Part shown: positions 57,928 through 64,000 of the stretch, piece after piece
How positions within the stretch are numbered: position 1 is the first letter of the stretch
Layout: the number at the start of each line of letters is the position of its first letter
DNA from: Bacillus pumilus
GTDB taxonomy: Bacteria; Bacillota; Bacilli; Bacillales; Bacillaceae
Assembly: GCF_009937765.1 (NCBI RefSeq)
Contig: NZ_CP047089.1
Coordinates: 3,222,272-3,286,271, forward strand
Direction of reading: 5' to 3'
Length of the DNA: 64,000 nucleotides
Translations under genes and position numbers: made by a program
The notes under the pieces: generated by a model
What the model saw: the letters and a program-made list of their open reading frames with translations, nothing else
Told to the model about the DNA's origin: nothing
Databases searched by the model: none

Positions 57928-58170
57928 TTACATTTGATACTTTTTCTTAAACAACTCGGCTCTTCCGCCTTTTTCTCCGAATTTTTGGCGTCCTGTATAA
58001 AAAGGATGCGTATCAGAGCTTGTTTCTACTTTTATGACAGGGTACGTTTTCCCGTCTTCCCATTCTACTGTCTCATTGGATGACTTTGTCGATTTACTCA
58101 AAAAGCGGTAGCCGCTGTTTACGTCCATAAATACAACTTCATGTGAGGTTGGATGAATATCTCTTTTCAA
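57928..58170 (-). CDS. rpmE2: 50S ribosomal protein L31 type B (zinc-free)
   Basis: An 80-residue L31 paralogue (B. subtilis YtiA). It has no cysteine at all, unlike the zinc-ribbon RpmE, and it replaces that protein on ribosomes under zinc starvation so that zinc is freed. [19 protein letters not shown] and [10 protein letters not shown] are the family core. TTG 58170 follows AAAGGAG by eight bases. A Zur-type palindrome lies 26 bp upstream. Confidence 0.93.
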   Translation of the reverse strand: MKRDIHPTSHEVVFMDVNSGYRFLSKSTKSSNETVEWEDGKTYPVIKVETSSDTHPFYTGRQKFGEKGGRAELFKKKYQM

Positions 58171-58195
58171 TGTCAAAACTCCTTTCGTTATCAAA

Positions 58196-58210
58196 ACGTA
58201 ACGATTACGT
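58196..58210 (-). promoter_or_regulatory. Zur-type box upstream of rpmE2
   Basis: ACGTAAC-G-ATTACGT is a near-perfect 7-1-7 palindrome of the Zur class, placed just before the ribosome binding site of rpmE2, as expected for zinc-repressed ytiA. Confidence 0.8.
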
Positions 58211-58345
58211 TTTATATTTATATTCTACTCCCTCTTTTACAACTTGTCAAAAATCGAGCTTTCTTAGTCAGGAAGAATAATCTAAAAATGGTGGAGAATA
58301 ATAACATCATGAAAAAGAGAAGCGATAAGAAAGGCGGAGAAAAAA

Positions 58346-59677
58346 TTGACTGATCTCGTTTTAGCTAGAAGCCTGTTCGGCACAACCATGGGCTTTCATA
58401 TTATTTATGCCTCGCTTGGCGTCGGCATCCCGCTAATGATTTTGTTAGCTGAACTCATCTTCCAAAAAACGAAGGATCCTCACTATGCTGTCATGGCGAA
58501 ACGGTGGACGAAAGCGCAGGCTGTATTATTAGGTGTCGCCATTCCAACAGGAACGATTGCTGGTACCCAGCTCGCTCTTCTATGGCCTGGTTTTATGGAG
58601 GTCATCGGAAAAGTCATGTCACTGCCATTTCAGATTGAAATTTATGCGTTCTTTATTGAAGCATTATTTATGTCTATTTATGTGTACGCAGCGGATCGCC
58701 TATCACCTGCTATGCGCATTATTACCGTTATTTTTGTCGTGATTGGTGCAGCCGCTTCAGCGATCCTGATCACAAACGTACATGCATTTGAAGGTACTCC
58801 TGCTGGCTTTCAAATGGTCAATGGAGAAATTACGAATATTGAGCCTTGGAAGGCCTTTTTCAATCCAAGCTTCGTCGTAACTGCGACACATGTCGTGCTG
58901 TCTGCTTTTACAACAGGTGCTTTTGTCATTGCATCAGTAGCCGCTTTTAAAATGCTCAAAACAAGAAAGAATGAGAAACTCTATACGTTTCATCGAAAAG
59001 CTCTTTTTCTTGGACTCATTGTAGGCGGCCTCTTCTCATTTCTCACGGCCATAAATGGTCATGAGTCTGCTCAGCTTCTGTACGAATATCAGCCTGAAAA
59101 GTTAGCAGGTGCTGAAGGTTTATTTGAAACACAATCACATGCACCTCTTGCAATAGGTGGTTTTACTGATGCCGATTCAAAGGAAATTAAAGGAGCAATT
59201 GAAATCCCTTGGGCGCTTAGTTTCCTTGCAGGGAATAGCTTTGATACAGTGGTCAAAGGCTTAAATGATTTCCCGCGTGACGAGTGGCCCCCTTTATTTA
59301 TACACACGTTATTTAATGGCATGGTCATTATTGGCTCAGTCCTCATTTTGTTTGCGGTGCTAGCACTGCTTTATCGTAAAATTTTAAAACGCGAACATTA
59401 TCCGAAGTGGCTCCTTTTTCTCTACTTATTCGGCGGACCCCTTAGTCTTTTAGCTATTGAATTCGGCTGGATCTTTGCCTGTACAGGCCGTCAGCCATGG
59501 GTCATTTACCGAATGCTCAAAACCTCAGAGGTCGTCACATCATCAGGCTCAATTGGCACACTCTTTATCCTATTTGCCATCGTCTATCTCATCTTAGGCA
59601 TAGCAACTGTGATTGTGCTGACGTACTACTTTAGAAAACATTCGATTGAAGAAGACCTACGGTTAACAGAATCTTAA
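58346..59677 (+). CDS. ythA: cytochrome bd-type ubiquinol oxidase subunit I YthA
   Basis: A 443-residue CydA-family subunit with about nine membrane helices. The heme-bearing N-terminus is FGTTMGFHIIYASLGVGIP, with His near residue 18, and the Q-loop is of the short type. GRQPWVIYRMLKTSEVV near residue 395 is the conserved CydA signature. With YthB it forms the alternative bb'-type terminal oxidase of B. subtilis. TTG start after GGCGGAG. First of a two-gene unit, 15 bp before ythB. Confidence 0.92.
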   Translation: MTDLVLARSLFGTTMGFHIIYASLGVGIPLMILLAELIFQKTKDPHYAVMAKRWTKAQAVLLGVAIPTGTIAGTQLALLWPGFMEVIGKVMSLPFQIEIYAFFIEALFMSIYVYAADRLSPAMRIITVIFVVIGAAASAILITNVHAFEGTPAGFQMVNGEITNIEPWKAFFNPSFVVTATHVVLSAFTTGAFVIASVAAFKMLKTRKNEKLYTFHRKALFLGLIVGGLFSFLTAINGHESAQLLYEYQPEKLAGAEGLFETQSHAPLAIGGFTDADSKEIKGAIEIPWALSFLAGNSFDTVVKGLNDFPRDEWPPLFIHTLFNGMVIIGSVLILFAVLALLYRKILKREHYPKWLLFLYLFGGPLSLLAIEFGWIFACTGRQPWVIYRMLKTSEVVTSSGSIGTLFILFAIVYLILGIATVIVLTYYFRKHSIEEDLRLTES

Positions 59678-59692
59678 AAAGGAGCGATCTAG

Positions 59693-60745
59693 ATGCAAAT
59701 GGATGTGACAACTGATGCACTCATTGCAATCACCATCTTATGGGGGTTCGTTTTTATCTATGCAGTGATGGCATCAATGGATTTCGGCGCAGGATTTTGG
59801 TCCATGATTTATATGAATAAAGAACAAACAAAGGCCGCTAATATCGCAAATAAGTACCTCTCTCCAACATGGGAAGTAACGAACGTATTCATTGTCGCAA
59901 TTGTTGTTGCGTTGTTTAGCATGTTTCCAGGTGCGACCTTTGTCCTTGGTACTGTTTTATTAATACCCGGCAGCATTATATTATTGCTTCTTGCACTGCG
60001 AAGCGGGTTTCTCGTATTTTCTCATTCTCTTCCTAAAAAATACAGAAAAGCAGTGACTTACATTTCAGGGATTAGCGGCTTTATCATTCCATCGATCCTC
60101 ATCATGGTTCTTCCGATTACTCATGGTGGATTTATCTTTGAGCAGAACAACAACTACTCTTTAGATCTTGGACTGGTCTTTACGAGTGCAAATGTCTATT
60201 CTTTTGTCGGCTTTGCCATTTTCAGCACCCTTTTTCTTTCATCATTGCTTTTAGCTGATTTCTCGAATGTGGCTGATGAAGATGAAGCTTACAGCATTTA
60301 TAGAAGAGGAGCGCTCATTACGGGTCCGCTTTCACTCATGATGGCCTTTTTCATCATGCTGACATTAAGAAGCGAGGCAAATTGGCTGTTCACAAAAATG
60401 ATGCAGAACATCCCTATTCTTCTTGTATCACTCCTGATGTTTTTGCTAGCAGGGCTGGCTCTATTTTTGCCAAATAGCCGGTTTAAGCATCGGAAAGGCA
60501 GGCCGCGTTTAGCTGTCATTGCGATTACCATTCAATATTTTTTAGCAAGCTACGTGTACGGACGCGCCCATTTGCCTTATATGGCCTATCCAGATATTAC
60601 AATCATGTCTGGATTTACAGACCCTGTGACATTTAGAGCATTATTTATCACGTATATTGTAGGTTTTATCATCTTATTTCCTGGGTTCTATTTCTTCTGG
60701 AGATTGTTTATGAAGGATAAGCGCTATATTCGCCAGGAAGATTAA
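59693..60745 (+). CDS. ythB: cytochrome bd-type ubiquinol oxidase subunit II YthB
   Basis: A 350-residue CydB-family membrane protein with eight to nine helices. The pattern ILWGFVFIYAVMASMDFGAGF at the start and SPTWEVTNVFIV near residue 58 is typical. It partners YthA without its own heme ligands. AAGGAG lies upstream. Confidence 0.9.
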   Translation: MQMDVTTDALIAITILWGFVFIYAVMASMDFGAGFWSMIYMNKEQTKAANIANKYLSPTWEVTNVFIVAIVVALFSMFPGATFVLGTVLLIPGSIILLLLALRSGFLVFSHSLPKKYRKAVTYISGISGFIIPSILIMVLPITHGGFIFEQNNNYSLDLGLVFTSANVYSFVGFAIFSTLFLSSLLLADFSNVADEDEAYSIYRRGALITGPLSLMMAFFIMLTLRSEANWLFTKMMQNIPILLVSLLMFLLAGLALFLPNSRFKHRKGRPRLAVIAITIQYFLASYVYGRAHLPYMAYPDITIMSGFTDPVTFRALFITYIVGFIILFPGFYFFWRLFMKDKRYIRQED

Positions 60746-60813
60746 CGTGAATGGATGAGGTTCATTTCGGTTACATTATAGAAGAAAGACATACTCAAAA
60801 GGAGGTCATCTGT

Positions 60814-60972
60814 ATGAGTCAAAAAATCCTTTGTGAAGTCAATAACTGTTCCTATTGGAATGCTGGAAACCGCTGTGGTGCAGATGCAATCTATGTCGTC
60901 AGCCATACAGGAAATACGGCTGAAAAAAGTGAAGAAACGGATTGTAAAACGTTTAAACCACAAGACCTTTAA
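60814..60972 (+). CDS. DUF1540 small cysteine-containing protein
   Basis: A 52-residue protein (MSQKILCEVNNCSYWNAGNRC ...) with four cysteines in a CX4CX8C...C arrangement and the C-terminal DCKTFKP, fitting DUF1540, a small zinc-ribbon-like family of unknown role. AAAGGAGG precedes the ATG. The longer frame from 60751 has no site. It lies 68 bp after ythB and 25 bp before the next small gene. Confidence 0.8.
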   Translation: MSQKILCEVNNCSYWNAGNRCGADAIYVVSHTGNTAEKSEETDCKTFKPQDL

Positions 60973-60997
60973 GTCTCATTTAAGGAGGCGCTTCACA

Positions 60998-61189
60998 TTG
61001 AAACACGATCGGCTGCTTCAAACGTTTTTTGATGAAATTCATGATGCGGACGAAGCCGCATTTTATCAGGCTGCTCACTCCTTTTTAAATCTTTGGGATT
61101 ATGAATATGGCCATGCAGCAGACATGCCAAGTGAGATGAATCACTATATTGGACAGCTTGCTTATGACAGTGAACTGGTAGAAGAGTAA
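60998..61189 (+). CDS. uncharacterised 63-residue acidic protein
   Basis: TTG at 60998 follows AAGGAGG and opens MKHDRLLQTFFDEIHDADEA ... ending YDSELVEE. It is acidic, soluble and probably helical, with no recognised motif. The same frame is open upstream across the DUF1540 gene but without a site. It shares the transcript with that gene and ends in a strong terminator. Not recognised. Confidence 0.65.
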   Translation: MKHDRLLQTFFDEIHDADEAAFYQAAHSFLNLWDYEYGHAADMPSEMNHYIGQLAYDSELVEE

Positions 61190-61220
61190 GAAAGAGCGGA
61201 TCACCGCTCTTTCTTTTTTG
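61190..61220 (+). terminator. terminator after the 63-residue gene
   Basis: AAAGAGCGG, ATCA loop, CCGCTCTTT, then T-rich, immediately after the stop codon. Confidence 0.9.
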
Positions 61221-61295
61221 TTGAGACAGGAAGGAAAGACTTTCTCTCACTATATATAGTTTTTAATGGATGTGCAAAAGGTGAATATCTCATTT

Positions 61296-62420
61296 TCACA
61301 TCACAAAATCATGTTTTGTAAACACGTCAATTTTATCTGAAAAAGAACGAAGCGCTTGATAATCCACTTCTACACCCATTCCTGGGGAACGAGGTACCTC
61401 AATAAAACCATTTTCAACCTTAATTTCAGGATAAATGATATCCTGCTCCCAATATTTTGACGAAGCTGAAATATCACCTGGAATAGTAAATTGCGGAAGA
61501 GAAGCAAGTGCCACGTTCTGCGCGCGGGAAATGCCTGTTTCAACCATTCCCCCACACCATAATGGAATTTGATGCTCTTTACTAAATGTATGGATTTTAA
61601 GGGCTTCTGTCAGCCCACCAACTCGTGAAGGCTTCACATTAATAATCTGACAGCTGCCAAGCTCTACAGCTTTTCTAGCGTCATCTAAGGAACAAATACT
61701 TTCATCCAAACATATCGGTGTTTTTAAATGCTTTTGCAAATGGCGATGATCGACGATATCATCTGCAGCTAATGGCTGTTCAATCATTAATAAACGAATG
61801 TCATCGAGCTGCTTGAGTTTGCTTATATCCTTTAACTCATAAGCAGAGTTTGCATCCGCCATGAGTGGAAGGTGGGGAAAAGATTCTCTAATTTTTTTAA
61901 GGAGTCCAATATCCTGTCCCGGCTTAATTTTCACCTTCACACGCTGATAGCCTTGGTCCACAAATTGCTGTATTTGCTTTAGCATGTCATCAACGGGTCC
62001 TAACCCTGCTACAACTCCAGAAGGTATTCTATCTTTGGTGCCGCCTAATACATCTCGTAACGACTTATTCTCACGCTTCGCATAAATATCCCAAACAGCC
62101 GCTTCAATTCCCGCTTTCGCCATCCTATTCCCTTTAAATTGGTACAGGCTGTCTGGTATGTCTGAAGGGTGTGTAAAGGTGCGTGTCAGCACATTTGGTA
62201 TAAAGAAAGCTCTCAGCATATGGTAACAGGTCTCAATGGTTTCTTCCGTATACCACGGAGAAGAAAAGGCTGACACTTCTCCCCATCCAGTCAATCCCGT
62301 TTGATCTTTTACCTCGACAATAATAAATTCACGATCTGAGATGGTCCCAAGACTTGTGGTAAATGGCTGCTTGAGCTTCATCGTAACATGATATAAAGTC
62401 ACTCGTTCAATTTGAATCAT
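61296..62420 (-). CDS. menC: o-succinylbenzoate synthase
   Basis: A 374-residue enolase-superfamily enzyme dehydrating SHCHC to o-succinylbenzoate in menaquinone synthesis. Catalytic Lys is in VKVKIKPG near residue 164, metal ligands Asp (LMADANSAYEL), Glu (LMIEQPLA) and Asp (CLDESI), and second Lys in NVKPSRVGG near residue 264. Close in length to B. subtilis MenC. Overlaps menE by 14 bp, so it is co-translated. Confidence 0.93.
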   Translation of the reverse strand: MIQIERVTLYHVTMKLKQPFTTSLGTISDREFIIVEVKDQTGLTGWGEVSAFSSPWYTEETIETCYHMLRAFFIPNVLTRTFTHPSDIPDSLYQFKGNRMAKAGIEAAVWDIYAKRENKSLRDVLGGTKDRIPSGVVAGLGPVDDMLKQIQQFVDQGYQRVKVKIKPGQDIGLLKKIRESFPHLPLMADANSAYELKDISKLKQLDDIRLLMIEQPLAADDIVDHRHLQKHLKTPICLDESICSLDDARKAVELGSCQIINVKPSRVGGLTEALKIHTFSKEHQIPLWCGGMVETGISRAQNVALASLPQFTIPGDISASSKYWEQDIIYPEIKVENGFIEVPRSPGMGVEVDYQALRSFSDKIDVFTKHDFVM

Positions 62421-63867
62421 CTAAAAACCCCTTTGACTTGAGTCTGTGCCTCTGCAATTTATTTGACGCATTTCTTGGCAGCTCGTCCACAAAGTGAAAA
62501 GAGGCAGGCCATTTATATTTTGCTAGATGCGACTCACATAAAGCATAGAGCTCATTCTCCGGTATTTTATGATCTGTGACAAGAAAGGCAGCTGGTACCT
62601 CTCCCCATCTATCATCATCTATACCCGTCACTCCGGCTTCCTTTACATGCGAATGTGTTAACAGGACCGCTTCAATTTCAGCTGGATAAATATTCTCACC
62701 GCCAGAAATAATCAAATCTGAACGGCGGTCAAGCACAAATAAAAAACCTTCCTCATCCACATAGCCAATATCCCCCGTTTTCAGCCAGCCTTGATCAAAG
62801 GCAGCAGCGGTCGACTCTTCACGGTATAGGTACCCCTTCATGACATTTGCCCCTTTCACCATAATTTCGCCATGCTCAAAAGGACGACAAATGCGTGTAC
62901 CATCTTGAATTTTCAGCTCACACCCAAAAAGGGGCTTTCCCGCTGATCCAAGCTTTTCTACACTAAATTCAGGCGCAAGGGTCACAATTTGTGAACAAGT
63001 CTCTGTCATGCCGTACGATTGAAAGACAGGGAACCCTTTCTCTTTGCTTTCTTGAAGCATCGCCAAAGGCGCAGGCCCTCCGCCTAATAAAAGACAGCGC
63101 AAAGAAGACGGACATTCTTCCAGTCTGCTTAATAAACGGGATAACATCGTTTGGACAACAGATATCATCGTCACACGATGCTGTTCAATCGAACCTATTA
63201 CTTCATCGACATCAAACTTCTGATGAAGTACGACAGTCATCCCATAAATCACAGACTTAAATAAAGCGGATAATCCGCTAATATGAAAAAGAGGCAGTGC
63301 AATAAGCCAGCGATCATCCTCTCTGAGGCCCATATTGAGTGCAGAGGAAACTGCACTATGAAAATGATTACCAAACGTTTGCTCGACCCCTTTTGGGCGT
63401 CCTGTTGTGCCGGATGTATACATGATCGTCGCTGTTTGGTTCAAGTCAAAATCGTTTTCGATTTTCTTTACATTCTCTTGACCTGCTTCAGGTAATGTCT
63501 CCATTGTATAAACGGGAAGTTCACCCTTATGATCACTGGCATAAACAGGTTCAGTAAATAAAGCGGCTGCTTTTGCATCTTCAAGTTGAAAGCGTCTTTC
63601 CGCTTTTGTTAACTTATTGTTCAATAGAACGATTTTGAATCCTAATGAAAAACAAGCATGAACAAGCATCACCATTTGAGGATGATTGTTCATCAGAAGC
63701 CCGACTGCTTCCCCTTTTTTTAATGATGTTTGTGCAAGTCTATTTGAAAGCTCATTGACTTCATCAGCTAAATCGCGGAATGTCCATTTTTTATCTTGAT
63801 AAATGAGCGCGACTCTTTCTGGTGTTACATAAGCACGGTGGAGCAGCCAATTCGGTTGCTTCATCAT
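62407..63867 (-). CDS. menE: o-succinylbenzoate-CoA ligase
   Basis: A 486-residue adenylate-forming ligase making OSB-CoA. The ATP motif IMYTSGTTGRPKGVEQT is near residue 150, YGMTETCSQ near residue 295, the hinge TGDIGYVDEEGFLFVLDRRSD near residue 375, and the catalytic Lys NKLQR near the end. Two ATGs (63867 and 63864) follow AAAGGAGGTG. It lies between menC and menB as in B. subtilis, behind a terminator. Confidence 0.93.
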   Translation of the reverse strand: MMKQPNWLLHRAYVTPERVALIYQDKKWTFRDLADEVNELSNRLAQTSLKKGEAVGLLMNNHPQMVMLVHACFSLGFKIVLLNNKLTKAERRFQLEDAKAAALFTEPVYASDHKGELPVYTMETLPEAGQENVKKIENDFDLNQTATIMYTSGTTGRPKGVEQTFGNHFHSAVSSALNMGLREDDRWLIALPLFHISGLSALFKSVIYGMTVVLHQKFDVDEVIGSIEQHRVTMISVVQTMLSRLLSRLEECPSSLRCLLLGGGPAPLAMLQESKEKGFPVFQSYGMTETCSQIVTLAPEFSVEKLGSAGKPLFGCELKIQDGTRICRPFEHGEIMVKGANVMKGYLYREESTAAAFDQGWLKTGDIGYVDEEGFLFVLDRRSDLIISGGENIYPAEIEAVLLTHSHVKEAGVTGIDDDRWGEVPAAFLVTDHKIPENELYALCESHLAKYKWPASFHFVDELPRNASNKLQRHRLKSKGFLDDSN

Positions 63868-63889
63868 GACACCTCCTTTTCGTAAAAGA

Positions 63890-63924
63890 AAACAGCTTAG
63901 TCTGATGCACTAAGCTGTTTTTCA
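63890..63924 (-). terminator. terminator of menB
   Basis: AAACAGCTTAGT and ACTAAGCTGTTT form a perfect stem with T-rich tail on the minus strand, just after the menB stop. Confidence 0.85.
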
Positions 63925-63938
63925 TCGGTATGATTGAA

Positions 63939-64000
63939 TCAAGGGAAACGCGGGAACTGACCGAAGTCCGGCTTGCGTTTTTCCTTAAAGGAATCGCGTC
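63939..64000 (-). CDS. menB: 1,4-dihydroxy-2-naphthoyl-CoA synthase, 3' end
   Basis: Only the last 20 codons lie in the window, reading RDSFKEKRKPDFGQFPRFP before TGA. This is the conserved MenB C-terminus, which folds over the active site of the crotonase-fold enzyme that cyclises OSB-CoA. The upstream part lies beyond the window edge. Confidence 0.9.
   Translation of the reverse strand, partial: RDSFKEKRKPDFGQFPRFP

Overview
The window looks like a chromosomal segment of a Bacillus pumilus-group species (B. pumilus / safensis / altitudinis). Gene content and order follow the Bacillus subtilis leuS-ytvAB-ytr-ytqAB-ytpAB-ytoA-asnB-metK-pckA-ytm-ytl-ytk-luxS-ytjA-ytiB-ytiA-ythAB-menC-menE-menB region, with several insertions that B. 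subtilis lacks there. Starts preceded by AAGGAGG-type ribosome binding sites, frequent TTG/GTG starts, T-box and S-box leaders, and cre- and Zur-like sites all fit a Bacillus. The assignment rests on recognised protein families and synteny; no database search was possible.

Layout. 1-7.2 kb: a FrnE-like DsbA-family gene under a perfect 23-bp palindrome, then a strikingly AT-rich nonribosomal peptide synthetase (NRPS) locus. The locus has one intact C-A-T-reductase termination module (hand-read specificity code D-I-L-Q-M-G-M-I-W-K, glycine-like), a YIP1-family membrane protein, and a broken A-T fragment of an upstream NRPS that abuts an IS3-like insertion sequence end. 7.3-8.5 kb: CbrC-like protein, Cse60 (YteV), rhodanese YtwF. 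8.5-22.6 kb: a pectin/rhamnogalacturonan uptake and breakdown locus (yteP-yteR-yteS-yteT-yteU; AraC regulator ytdP; transporter ytcP-ytcQ under a perfect cre site; ytbQ; ytaP), interrupted by the ytcD / ytbD-ytbE regulator-efflux-reductase block. 22.7-26 kb: leuS with its T-box, ytvB. 26.3-27.9 kb: blue-light receptor ytvA and a coiled-coil envelope protein. 28-32.5 kb: the ytrGABCEF cell-wall-stress ABC transporter operon with a textbook YtrA operator and only one of the two usual YtrC/YtrD permeases.

32.6-42.6 kb: ytzC, ytqA-ytqB, ytpB and ytpA (sesquarterpene and bacilysocin-type lipids), ytoA, asnB, metK with SAM-I riboswitch, pckA. 42.6-47.8 kb: ytmB, ytmA and an inserted four-gene carotenoid-finishing operon (CruF-like, acyltransferase, glycosyltransferase, CrtI/CrtN/CrtP-like oxidoreductase) with overlapping genes and no crtM-type synthase in the window. 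47.9-50.5 kb: ytlA-ytlC-ytlD ABC importer. 50.5-56.6 kb: ytkD, a TerD+AIM24 pair, a small uncharacterised gene, holin-like ytkC, a YjfB-like peptide, dps, ytzI, ytkA, luxS, yidD (ytjA), carbonic anhydrase ytiB. 56.8-58.2 kb: a zinc-starvation pair, with a ZnuA/AdcA-type zinc lipoprotein behind a perfect Zur-type palindrome and the zinc-free L31 paralogue rpmE2 behind another. 58.3-61.2 kb: ythAB cytochrome bd-type oxidase and two small genes. 61.3-64 kb: menaquinone genes menC, menE and the 3' end of menB.

The most unusual parts are the decayed NRPS locus with a reductive, glycine-type termination module, the carotenoid tail-modification operon, and a set of small regulatory palindromes that are readable directly from the sequence.
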